From Adhaeretor mobilis (GTDB lineage Bacteria; Planctomycetota; Planctomycetia; Pirellulales; Lacipirellulaceae): a stretch of 64,000 bases of DNA. Below are positions 36,460-45,306 of this stretch, piece after piece. Below the pieces are notes generated by a model, which saw only the letters and a program-made list of their open reading frames with translations, was not told the origin of the DNA and did not search any database. The translations under genes were made by a program, and so were the position numbers. Positions within the stretch are counted from its first letter, which is position 1. Each line of letters begins with the position of its first letter. The stretch is from positions 806,001-870,000 of the forward strand of contig NZ_CP036263.1 of NCBI RefSeq assembly GCF_007741515.1, written 5' to 3'.

Positions 36460-38784
36460 ATGAATATGAATCGTTCCAAGCAATCCTGGCTTCTGATAGC
36501 TGGTACCCGTACATGTATGGCAGTACTCCTGGCGATTGCTCTCGTCGGGCCACAGCCTGCGCGGGCGCAGGAGGATGGGAAGCCAACGATAGCCCCGTCC
36601 GCAGAAGCCACATCGGCGGCGGCAATGCGCGTGGAGACCAAGCTCGACGAGTTAGAAGAGTGGATCGCAGGTGGCGAGGAGAATAGCAAGAAGCTCCTCC
36701 ACTGGCAGGGCTACTTGAAGCTAGACGACTTGCGTGAGGAGCTTGACGCCGAAGAGCCCGACCCAGCAGTCGTCATGCGCATCTTGCGTCAGTTCCGCAC
36801 CGAAGCGAAGGGGCTCCATATGGGGCCGTTTAGGGCCGTCCACAATGCATTGAATGTTTGGTCGCAGCAATTGAAAACGCCTAAGGGAAGCGACCTTGCC
36901 GATTACGCTCGCGCCGCCCGTGGCGATCACACACCAATCACCCAGGACGAGCTGATTTCCGAGCGAGCCAAACTACGTAGTTCTGTTCAAGCTTTAGAAC
37001 AATCGCTAAACGTCACCCCGTACGCTGGCACTTGGAAAGAATTCCTGCAGTGGGAACTGCTCGAACCTCAACTGTCAGACGAATCAAAGGTCACACGCGA
37101 ATCGCTTACCGATCTGGAGATCGTGCTCAGGCGATTCCGAATGAACAAGCCCGGGCTGGAAATCGATGCGTTTCGAAATGTCGCTGATCGTCTCGAAGCG
37201 TTCATTCCTACGGTCACTTGGGCCACCACCGCAAAAGTGCGCGATGCGAGTGCCGCCTACGATGGACTATTAAAAAGCTTGGAAGAACAACTTGATCGTC
37301 ATGGGAGGCAACCCACCGGCGAGACCCAATGGAAAGTAAGCCGCGTGTACGAGTTGGCCAAGCAGTTGGGCGATTCGCCCCAGCTAGTGAGTGCCATGCA
37401 CAGTCGCTTGAGCCAGCCGAACCTGTTTGTGCGCGTCTCTGAGGGTATGATCAACCGCACCGCGCAACGGCCGGTGACCAACCAACAACCGGTGGTCGAT
37501 TGTATTTTGGGCACGAGTATCCGTGGCACCGCATGTACTCAGGGCAGGGTCACTTTTCACACGCAGCCTGCCGACGACCAAATCGTGATCCAGACGCTTT
37601 TCACCGGGCAAACTGCTTCCAACACCATCGGCTACAACAAGCCGGTGAACATCTACAGCACGGGCACCACGAGTTTCAATTCATTAAAGCAATTGGTATT
37701 TACTGATGATGCGTTCTACGTAGGCGCGGCCAGTGCGAAGGCCGTGACACGCACTCGAATCAACCGCATCAGCAAAACGGGAGGACAATTTGGTCGGAAA
37801 CTTGTCGAGAAGATCGCTTGGAAAAAAGCAGGCGAGAGTAAAGGCCAGGCAGAACGAATCGCCGCCAGCCATGCGGAAACCAAGGTCGCCACGGGGTTCG
37901 ACGAGCAAGTCTTCCCGGCAATGGTCAATGGTCGTAAGCGATATCTAGAAAAGGTCATCACGCCACTGATGCGACGCGCATTGAAGCCAGAGTATTTGCG
38001 CATGCACTCCACGAGTCATGGCATCGGCATTGATACCCTCATTGCCCGGTCAACGCAGTTAGGAGCTTCTGTGCCTGCGCCGCCTTTAATGCCGGGGCAC
38101 GACTTGTCGTTCCAAGTGCATGAGTCGGCCGTGAACAACTATTTGCCGCTAGCGCTTGCCGGAGTCACAATATCGCAAGACGAAACCGACCTCGCCCCGA
38201 AAGTAACCGGCGATGCGCCTCCCTGGCTGAATAGAATTTCCGAAGTGCGTAAGTCGGCGAAGGATGTGACTGATGAGGTGGTCGATACACTTGAACCCGT
38301 GTTGGCAGATCCTAATGCAGATTCTGATCCTCAAGAAGGCGACGAGGGCGAGCATGCGTTCCAGCCTTGGTCGATCACGCTCAACAACGATTTCCCCGCG
38401 AGCGCTAGCTTTGGTGATGGCAATCTGGCCATTCGTATGCGGGCCTCGTTGCTTGCTTCCGGTGAGCGCGAGTTCAAGAATTGGGACTTCATCGTCACTT
38501 ACAAGTTCGTAAAGAACGACAACGGCATTTTGCTGCGAAGAGTCGGCAAGATTGAGGTCTTGCCGACGGGCTTCGACCCCGAGTGGGACAAGAAGATGTC
38601 CACCACGAAGAGCGGCTTCCGCAACACGCTAGCAAAAAACATGAACGACCGAGCCGACCGCGGGGAGAGCTTTCCCAAGGAAATTCCCATCCCGCCGATC
38701 ACCATACCCGACCTGGGAACTCTGACGCTTCGCCAAATCGATAGCGAAGCTGGCTGGCTCACCCTCGGCTGGGGACTGCCGTAA
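36460..38784 (+). CDS. large secreted protein with duplicated N-terminal module, function unknown
   Basis: A 774-aa exported protein (signal peptide ending ARA-QED, about residue 36). Two copies of a helical module are visible: residues 82-134 (W..YLKLDDLREEL ... RILRQFR ... GL..GPFRAVHNALNVW) and 192-248 (W..FLQWELLEPQL ... VLRRFR ... GLEIDAFRNVADRLEAF). A long beta-rich C-terminal part (about 330-774) contains CILGTSIRGTACTQG and ends with a Pro/Ile stretch IPIPPITIPDLGTLTL. No enzyme motif is seen. It is likely a periplasmic or surface protein; related proteins seem to be confined to planctomycetes (from memory). Confidence 0.75.
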   Translation: MNMNRSKQSWLLIAGTRTCMAVLLAIALVGPQPARAQEDGKPTIAPSAEATSAAAMRVETKLDELEEWIAGGEENSKKLLHWQGYLKLDDLREELDAEEPDPAVVMRILRQFRTEAKGLHMGPFRAVHNALNVWSQQLKTPKGSDLADYARAARGDHTPITQDELISERAKLRSSVQALEQSLNVTPYAGTWKEFLQWELLEPQLSDESKVTRESLTDLEIVLRRFRMNKPGLEIDAFRNVADRLEAFIPTVTWATTAKVRDASAAYDGLLKSLEEQLDRHGRQPTGETQWKVSRVYELAKQLGDSPQLVSAMHSRLSQPNLFVRVSEGMINRTAQRPVTNQQPVVDCILGTSIRGTACTQGRVTFHTQPADDQIVIQTLFTGQTASNTIGYNKPVNIYSTGTTSFNSLKQLVFTDDAFYVGAASAKAVTRTRINRISKTGGQFGRKLVEKIAWKKAGESKGQAERIAASHAETKVATGFDEQVFPAMVNGRKRYLEKVITPLMRRALKPEYLRMHSTSHGIGIDTLIARSTQLGASVPAPPLMPGHDLSFQVHESAVNNYLPLALAGVTISQDETDLAPKVTGDAPPWLNRISEVRKSAKDVTDEVVDTLEPVLADPNADSDPQEGDEGEHAFQPWSITLNNDFPASASFGDGNLAIRMRASLLASGEREFKNWDFIVTYKFVKNDNGILLRRVGKIEVLPTGFDPEWDKKMSTTKSGFRNTLAKNMNDRADRGESFPKEIPIPPITIPDLGTLTLRQIDSEAGWLTLGWGLP

Positions 38785-39108
38785 CCGCCGCTTGCGGCTT
38801 AGCTGCGCTCGCCAATACGCGATCACTTGCTAGCATGCGTCCCTAGCCAACACGCGTCCCATCGCCAGCACTGCTAGCAAGCCTTTCTTTGTCGATTTGG
38901 CGTGAATGTCAAAGTTTGCCGATTGGGGCGTCGATAACGATTGAGACGTCTCTGCTGCCTGAGCTGCGCGTGGATTATTTCGTGCGTTGCTCAAGCAAGT
39001 CGGGCCTTGTCCGGGGGGGCAAGTCGGTCGCAACGCGTGCGACCGGAGTTACGACGCGGCACGCTCGCTTACTTCAGCGAGCTTGCCCATGGCTAGGAAA
39101 GCAAACGT
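38785..39108. other. intergenic region starting with a CCGCTTGCGGCTTAG hairpin word
   Basis: No gene recognised. It begins with CCGCCGCTTGCGGCTTAGC (38785-38803), the exact reverse complement of a word found in three coding regions here. The rest is unassigned sequence that should contain the promoter of the TolC-like gene. Confidence 0.4.
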
Positions 39109-41562
39109 ATGTCCCCGCTTCGCTCGCTCGCACTAACGAATTCAACCAGCAAGAAATCTCTTGCACTGTTGTTGTGCGTACTCACGTTCGCCACCGGCTG
39201 CCAGCCGATTCAGCCTGTGTTCTTCCGCGAGGATGGCGATCTGTCGCATTACCTAGACGTCGCAACAGAGATCGAATACCCGGATGTGTGCGCGGTGCCG
39301 CTTGAGGAAGTCACCTCTGCCCAAGCTCCCCTGACGTTGGAGAACGCTGAGAACTTCGACGTCTGGGATCTAACGATGGAGCAGGCGACACGACTCACTC
39401 TCCAGAACAGCAACGTCATGCGACAACTGGGTGGCCGGATTGCCGATGGCGGACAGAATATTGCAGCTACTACGCCAGAGACCATTTCCGCCAGCAACGG
39501 TGCGAACCTAACGACCACTTACGATGCGGCTATTGTAGAAACGGGCACCGGCACCGGCACAGGCAGCGCCTTTAGCGGCACCGGTGTCGAGGCGGCTCTC
39601 AGTGAGTTCGACGCGCAGCTCGATAGTAGTCTTACCTGGAACTACAATGACCGTCCCCAAAACTTCGGCCTCGCTTCAGCACCCGGCTTCTTCGCGCCGC
39701 AGTTCCGTCAAGACCTCGGAATCGGCACATTAGGCGTCACGAAGAGCACGGCCGACGGTAGCACGTTCGAAATTCGCAACAACACGAACTACGAACAAAA
39801 CAATAATGGTAGCCGCACGCAGCCAAGCGACTGGACCACCAACTTCGAAGCCGCGTTCAGTCATCCGTTGCTGCAAGGTCGCGGCACGCAATACAACCGC
39901 ATTGCCGGCCTTCAGTCCTTCCAGCAGGCAGCGGGCGGGTTAGTGAATAACATCGACGGCGTAATGATCGCCCGTATTCGCCACGACATCACACTGGCGG
40001 ATTTCGAGGGTGGAGTTCGCAACCTCATGCGGGACGTCGAAGACGCCTATTGGGAACTCTACTTCGCGTATCGCGATCTCGATTCGCGTAAGATCGGGCG
40101 TAACAGTGCGCTGGAAACCTGGCGCAAGATCAAAGCCCTCCAAGAAGCGGGTGGCGAAGGTGGCGAGGCTGACAAGGAAGCCCAAGCACGCAGCCAGTAC
40201 TATTTGTTTACTGCCCAACTTGAGACAGCGCTTACGAATCTGTTCCGTGTCGAAAATCGACTCCGCTACATCATGGGTATCACCCACAGCGATGGTCGCT
40301 TGATCCGACCGATCGACGAGCCGACTACTGCCCAGGTTCACTTTGATTGGGCCTCCATCCACATAGAGTCCCTTTCTCGCCGCGTCGAAATCCGCCGCCA
40401 GAAGTGGCAGGTCAAACGCCGCGAGTTGGAACTCATCGCCTCACGCAACCACTTGCTTCCTCGTTTGGATCTTGGCGGACGCTATCGCTGGCTCGGTGCG
40501 GGCGACCAGCTGCTTCGTTCCGATCGCAACGGAATCGCCCCCTTCGCGGATGGCTCCAATGCGTTTGAAGTGCTCACCGGAGGCGACTACCAGGAATGGC
40601 AGGTCGATTTGCAGTTCACGTTGCCTATCGGATTCCGCCGGGCACTTAGTGGAGTGCGTCATCACCAGTTGTTGCTCGCTCGCGAACGAGCCGTGCTGCA
40701 GGACTTGGAACTAGAAATCTCTCACCAACTTGGCGATTCTGTGCGGGACGTCGCTCACAACTACGGCGTCGTCAAGACAAACTTCAACCGTCGCGTCGCT
40801 ACGCAAGACCAGGTAGAGGCTGTGGAAGCTATCTACGATTCTGGTAGCGTCACCCTCGACTTGCTGCTCGAGGCTCAACGACAACGGGCAGAAGCGGAAA
40901 GCGCCTACTACCGATCGTTGGTCGATTTCAATCGTGCGATCATGCGAGTCCATTACCGCAAGGGATCGCTACTAGAGTACAACGGCGTTTACCTGGCTGA
41001 GGGCCCTTGGCCAGGCAAGGCGCAGTTCGATGCATTGCGACGTGCACGCCAGCGTGACGGCAGCCATCAAATCAACTACGGTTACACGCGACCCTCGGTC
41101 ATCAGTCGCGGACCGCAAGCCCAAGTCGGCGTGCAAAACCAAAACCCAACGATGAGTCCCGCAATGTCGACACCGATGCCGCTACCAGCGAATGCGGAAT
41201 ACCTGCCGATTGTTCCCGAAAACGAAACCAATGGAGCGACTGATCAGGGAAACGGTACCGATGCACTGAATAACTTGCAGGAAGCCATCCCCGCGCCGGC
41301 GCCCGATCCGGAGGCCGCCACATGGCCCCAGGTGCCCAGTGCCGTGAATGAAGTCTTACAAGCCACACACTTGCAGCCGTTGCCGCAGCCCTTGCCGCAG
41401 CCGGCGCTTACCAAACAGACATCGGCTACGTCCCCTGAGACACAACCCTCGGCGATTAACTACGGTTCTTCTCAAGCTGCAGGGCTCAGCGGTTGGATAT
41501 CCGACAATACCCAACCCTCAGCAGCTAGTAGCCTACCAGCGACGCCTCCCACCGATTTCTGA
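39109..41562 (+). CDS. TolC-family outer-membrane lipoprotein with extra domains
   Basis: An 817-aa protein. The signal peptide ends with the lipobox-like TFATGC, then QPIQPVFFREDG. The efflux-protein fold covers about 85-640 with long helices (e.g. LETALTNLFRVENRLRYIMG). A Thr/Gly stretch (TGTGTGTGSAFSGTG, from a short ACCGGC tandem) interrupts its first part, and the last 160 residues are Pro/Gln/Thr-rich (LQPLPQPLPQP) and probably disordered. It is much longer than a 430-480-aa TolC. No pump genes are adjacent; the secreted protein upstream is on the same strand 324 bases away. Confidence 0.8.
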   Translation: MSPLRSLALTNSTSKKSLALLLCVLTFATGCQPIQPVFFREDGDLSHYLDVATEIEYPDVCAVPLEEVTSAQAPLTLENAENFDVWDLTMEQATRLTLQNSNVMRQLGGRIADGGQNIAATTPETISASNGANLTTTYDAAIVETGTGTGTGSAFSGTGVEAALSEFDAQLDSSLTWNYNDRPQNFGLASAPGFFAPQFRQDLGIGTLGVTKSTADGSTFEIRNNTNYEQNNNGSRTQPSDWTTNFEAAFSHPLLQGRGTQYNRIAGLQSFQQAAGGLVNNIDGVMIARIRHDITLADFEGGVRNLMRDVEDAYWELYFAYRDLDSRKIGRNSALETWRKIKALQEAGGEGGEADKEAQARSQYYLFTAQLETALTNLFRVENRLRYIMGITHSDGRLIRPIDEPTTAQVHFDWASIHIESLSRRVEIRRQKWQVKRRELELIASRNHLLPRLDLGGRYRWLGAGDQLLRSDRNGIAPFADGSNAFEVLTGGDYQEWQVDLQFTLPIGFRRALSGVRHHQLLLARERAVLQDLELEISHQLGDSVRDVAHNYGVVKTNFNRRVATQDQVEAVEAIYDSGSVTLDLLLEAQRQRAEAESAYYRSLVDFNRAIMRVHYRKGSLLEYNGVYLAEGPWPGKAQFDALRRARQRDGSHQINYGYTRPSVISRGPQAQVGVQNQNPTMSPAMSTPMPLPANAEYLPIVPENETNGATDQGNGTDALNNLQEAIPAPAPDPEAATWPQVPSAVNEVLQATHLQPLPQPLPQPALTKQTSATSPETQPSAINYGSSQAAGLSGWISDNTQPSAASSLPATPPTDF

Positions 41563-41659
41563 GCTGTTGCAATGAATCAGCACTAGTATCGTTGGAATCG
41601 GCTAGCCGGTAAGATTAGCGAGAGACATCCTCTACGCTAGCTTCCGGTTTCAGTTTCTC

Positions 41660-42280
41660 ATGTTCTTTTCATTCGATGGCATCGACGGTGTAGGAAAAAC
41701 TACGCAGATCGAACAGTTTTGCGACTGGGTACGCGGCATCGAGGGAGAGGGCACTGATCGAGAGGTGGTCTTCTGCCGCGATCCGGGCACTACTGCACTT
41801 GGGGAACAACTTCGCGAGATCCTTCTCAACAGCGACGAGCAGACCGCTATTTCCGCCCGCAGCGAAATGCTGGTCTACATGGCGGCTCGGGCACAGCTCG
41901 TGGAAGAGATCATCAAGCCGGCTCTCAAAGACGGAAAGACAGTCGTTTCCGATCGCTTTCTGCTGGCGAACATCGTCTATCAAGGCTATGCCGGCGGGCT
42001 GGAGGTTGAAGCCGTTCGCACGGTTGGACAGGTAGCGACCGCCGGTATCTCGCCGGACTGCACCTTCCTGCTCGACATGGACCCCGCCGCAGCTTTGGAA
42101 CGCATGGGAACTGAACTCGATCGCGTCGAAAGCCGGGGGGATGCGTATCGCAAGGAGTTGCGTAAAGGTTTTCTATCCGAAGCTCAATCGATGGGCGACA
42201 GCGTGCATGTGATCGATGCCAGTCGTGACATCGAAACAATTCAGCAAGAAATCCGCGCGATTGCGAAGCAACTGCTTTAG
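41660..42280 (+). CDS. tmk: thymidylate kinase
   Basis: A 206-aa P-loop kinase: FFSFDGIDGVGKTTQ (Walker A), FCRDPGTTALGEQLRE with the DPG variant of the DR(Y/F)-type region, and VVSDRFLLANIVYQG with the substrate-site DR. It converts dTMP to dTDP. The start has CTCATG without a clear Shine-Dalgarno. It is separated from neighbours and seems monocistronic. Confidence 0.93.
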   Translation: MFFSFDGIDGVGKTTQIEQFCDWVRGIEGEGTDREVVFCRDPGTTALGEQLREILLNSDEQTAISARSEMLVYMAARAQLVEEIIKPALKDGKTVVSDRFLLANIVYQGYAGGLEVEAVRTVGQVATAGISPDCTFLLDMDPAAALERMGTELDRVESRGDAYRKELRKGFLSEAQSMGDSVHVIDASRDIETIQQEIRAIAKQLL

Positions 42281-42745
42281 TTTAACGGCGGACGATATCT
42301 AACGGACGAGCGACCGATGACGCCGAGTTTTCTAGAACCGTTTCCATTGGCTTGGTGTTCGCAATCGCATGTTCCGAACATTAGACGCGGTACATCAGGT
42401 GCAACCGTATCGAGGCACCGAGTCCGATATCGGTCGCCCCGGCACTTCTGTGTTGCTGAAGTCGAGAAAGTCATTTACGTTGGCTGAGAAAGAAGGCGCC
42501 GCAGCGCTGCGCAGTGCCAACGTCGCCAAGCCAAGAGTTTGAAATCGCATGCGGAGTCTCGTTCGTGAAAGTCCGATTGATCCCTGCCGACTTGCTCGAT
42601 CAGCGCAACGCTGATACCGTTGTTAGATAGTTTGCGAACGGTCGCGATGAGGTAATGGCATGAACGAATCAATTGATAAGAAACAAAATTGTGACTGTGA
42701 CAACCAGCGGTGGATTGCCGAAATCGAACGATGGTGGCAGTCACT
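42281..42745. other. intergenic region before cydA
   Basis: 465 bases with no convincing frame, tRNA or repeat. It presumably contains the cydAB promoter. Short open frames on both strands show no recognisable motif. Confidence 0.4.
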
Positions 42746-44080
42746 ATGGAACTGAGCCTAGCAGTTGCGGCCGACAATCTTCGCCCAGCACGATTGCAAA
42801 TGGCGTTTACGCTGGGTTTTCACATCATTTTGGCTTGTCTCGGTGTCGGGCTGCCTCTGCTGATGCTTGCTGCGGAATGGCGATACCTAAAGACGGGAGA
42901 TTTGCTGTGGAAAACGCTAGCTCGACGGTGGTCCAAAGCATTTGCTGTGATGTTCGCGATTGGTGCCGTGACAGGAACAGTTCTGTCGTTCGAGCTGGGG
43001 CTACTCTGGCCCGAGTTTATGGGGCGATGGGGAGCTGTCATTGGTTTGCCGTTCACGATGGAGGGGTTCGCCTTTTTCGTTGAAGCAATTTTTGCCGGCA
43101 TCTATCTCTATGGCTGGGATCGACTGCCGAAGCGAGTCCATTGGCTGACCGGATGGCCGGTGGCCATTTCGGGTTTCTTCTCGGCGTTCTTCGTTGTAAC
43201 CGCGAATTCATGGATGAACGCTCCTGCCGGGTTTCGTCTCGTTGAAGATAAGATCATTGATGTCGACCCGTTTGCGGCAATGTTCAATGTGGCGACAGGT
43301 GCGCAAGTGACCCACATGATCGTGGCAGCATATCTGGTAACAGGATTCTCAGTCGCTTCTTTTTACGCAGTGCAATTGCTCAAACGAGTCAGTGCATATG
43401 ATCGCCGCGCGTTTACCCTGAGTCTCCTACTTGCTTTGCCGCTCGTTCCCGTGCAGATGATTGTCGGCGACTGGTCAGCGAAAGTTGTGGCCAAGTCGCA
43501 ACCAGTAAAGCTCGCCGCGATGGAGGGCATATTCGACACAACGACACGAGCCCCACTTCACATTGGCGGTATTCCTAACGAGAAGACAAAGACAACCGAC
43601 TTTGCGATCGCAATTCCCGGTGCGCTGTCGTGGATGGCCTACGGCGATATTGACGCAGAAGTCACGGGGCTAAACGATTTTCCCGCTGAGGATATTCCGC
43701 CCGTGGCAGTCGTCCATATTGCATTCCAAATCATGGTTAGTATTGGTGGGTTCATGATGCTGGTCGCTCTCTGGTGTCTTGTTGTATTCATCAAAAAGCG
43801 AAGATGGCCCGAATCAAAAGCGTTCTTAGGGACCGTCGTTCTATTGGGACCGCTGTCAGTGATTGCTCTTGAAGCTGGCTGGGTAGTGACGGAAGTTGGT
43901 CGGCAGCCGTGGATCGTTCAGGGGTACATGCGAGTTAGTGAAGCGGTTACACAAGCTCCTGGTGTCTGGAACGTCTTCTACTTGACGTTGGCGATCTACT
44001 CAGTGATAGGTGTTGCGACCGTGTCGATTTTGCGCCAGTTGGCCAAGGTTCCCGTTGTGGAGACCAGCGATGGGGCCTGA
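42746..44080 (+). CDS. cydA: cytochrome bd-type ubiquinol oxidase subunit I
   Basis: A 444-aa polytopic membrane protein beginning MELSLAVAADNLRPARLQMA. It has the haem-ligand His in LGFHIILA and in VTHMIVAAY, the EAIFAGIYLYGWDRLP helix and the GWVVTEVGRQPW segment. The short Q loop (SWMAYGDIDAEVTGLNDFP) is of the cyanide-insensitive-oxidase type rather than the long E. coli type. It reduces O2 to water with quinol electrons. cydB overlaps the end by 11 bases. The ATG at 42746 is preferred to upstream in-frame codons. Confidence 0.93.
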   Translation: MELSLAVAADNLRPARLQMAFTLGFHIILACLGVGLPLLMLAAEWRYLKTGDLLWKTLARRWSKAFAVMFAIGAVTGTVLSFELGLLWPEFMGRWGAVIGLPFTMEGFAFFVEAIFAGIYLYGWDRLPKRVHWLTGWPVAISGFFSAFFVVTANSWMNAPAGFRLVEDKIIDVDPFAAMFNVATGAQVTHMIVAAYLVTGFSVASFYAVQLLKRVSAYDRRAFTLSLLLALPLVPVQMIVGDWSAKVVAKSQPVKLAAMEGIFDTTTRAPLHIGGIPNEKTKTTDFAIAIPGALSWMAYGDIDAEVTGLNDFPAEDIPPVAVVHIAFQIMVSIGGFMMLVALWCLVVFIKKRRWPESKAFLGTVVLLGPLSVIALEAGWVVTEVGRQPWIVQGYMRVSEAVTQAPGVWNVFYLTLAIYSVIGVATVSILRQLAKVPVVETSDGA

Positions 44081-45083
44081 CGATCTACTACTACTTGTGA
44101 TGCTTGTGGCACTTACTTTGTACGCATTGCTGGGCGGTGCGGACTTTGGTGCAGGGGTGTGGGAATTTACGACAGCCTTGCAATCGACCGACAAGCAACG
44201 ACAGCACATCTACAAAGCAATCGGACCCGTGTGGGAAGCCAACCATGTTTGGCTGATATTCGTGCTTGTCATACTAATGAACGGCTTTCCCGTTGCGTTC
44301 GCCGCGTTAAGCCGAGCGCTATGGTTGCCGCTGCTGCTCGCTCTTTGTGGGATCGTCTTTCGCGGGGCGGGATACGCCTTTCGCTCGTACAGTCGGGGCA
44401 CCGGTCGCGAACTTGCCATGTGGGAATCTGTATTCGCGATTGCGTCGACCGCGACACCGCTGTTTCTCGGTGCCAGCGTGGGAGCGGTTGCTTCAGGACA
44501 GCTTGCCATAGCGGCAGATGGTCAATACGAAGCGAGCCATCTGACTGGGTGGATGTCGTCGTTTGCTGTCTTTACAGGATTCTACGCTGTTGGAATGTGC
44601 GCTTATCTTGCTGCCGTATACCTCGCCAGAGAAGCTGCTGTTGCCAAGGAGGATGACCTCACGCAGCTATGGCGACAACGATCGCTCTCAACCGGGTTAT
44701 GGATGGGCCTGTTGTCAATCGGCGGTTTGGCGATGGTGTCGATTGAGGCTCCGACTCTGGCGGCAGGATTTGCGCATCGTGGATGGCCGCTAGTTGTCGT
44801 TTCATTAGCTTGTGGCATCGGTTCGCTGATTGAAGTCTGGCGAAATAATTTCCTGCGAGCCGTCATCGCATCGTCAGGTGCTGTCGCAGCGGTGCTCTGG
44901 GGTTGGGCTGTCTCACAATATCCGTTGATTGTTCCACCGACTATTACCAGCGGAGTTTCCAAAGCACCCGACAATATTCTTTGGACGATGCTGGTGGTAA
45001 TCACCGTCGGAGCCGTTTTCTTGCTCCCTTCGTTGTCCTACTTGTTCGTGCTGTTCAAAAGTAATAGACAGAGACCCTACTAA
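44070..45083 (+). CDS. cydB: cytochrome bd-type ubiquinol oxidase subunit II
   Basis: A 337-aa polytopic protein: LYALLGGADFGAGVWEF and GPVWEANHVWLIF are classic CydB signatures, followed by FRGAGYAFRSY. It forms the oxidase core with CydA. The start at 44070 (MGPDDLLLLVMLV) overlaps the cydA stop by 11 bases, pointing to coupled translation. No cydX or cydDC genes are seen nearby. Confidence 0.93.
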   Translation: MGPDDLLLLVMLVALTLYALLGGADFGAGVWEFTTALQSTDKQRQHIYKAIGPVWEANHVWLIFVLVILMNGFPVAFAALSRALWLPLLLALCGIVFRGAGYAFRSYSRGTGRELAMWESVFAIASTATPLFLGASVGAVASGQLAIAADGQYEASHLTGWMSSFAVFTGFYAVGMCAYLAAVYLAREAAVAKEDDLTQLWRQRSLSTGLWMGLLSIGGLAMVSIEAPTLAAGFAHRGWPLVVVSLACGIGSLIEVWRNNFLRAVIASSGAVAAVLWGWAVSQYPLIVPPTITSGVSKAPDNILWTMLVVITVGAVFLLPSLSYLFVLFKSNRQRPY

Positions 45084-45306
45084 TCCAAAAGTGTGCCACG
45101 AGGATAACTCTCCTCAGCAGTCCTGTGAGCATTGCCTTGGGCGCAGATAGGGCTTGCCACTGCTAGAGAGCACGTCGATCCACAGATCGAAGCAGTGGGC
45201 ACAAACTGTTCAGAATCCTGATCATGCCTGCCTTTGGTCTGCTTTTGCGAGATTCTGCCTACAGAACGCCTGCGTCGATGTCTTTGTTCTGAAAGACGCC
45301 CCAGAA

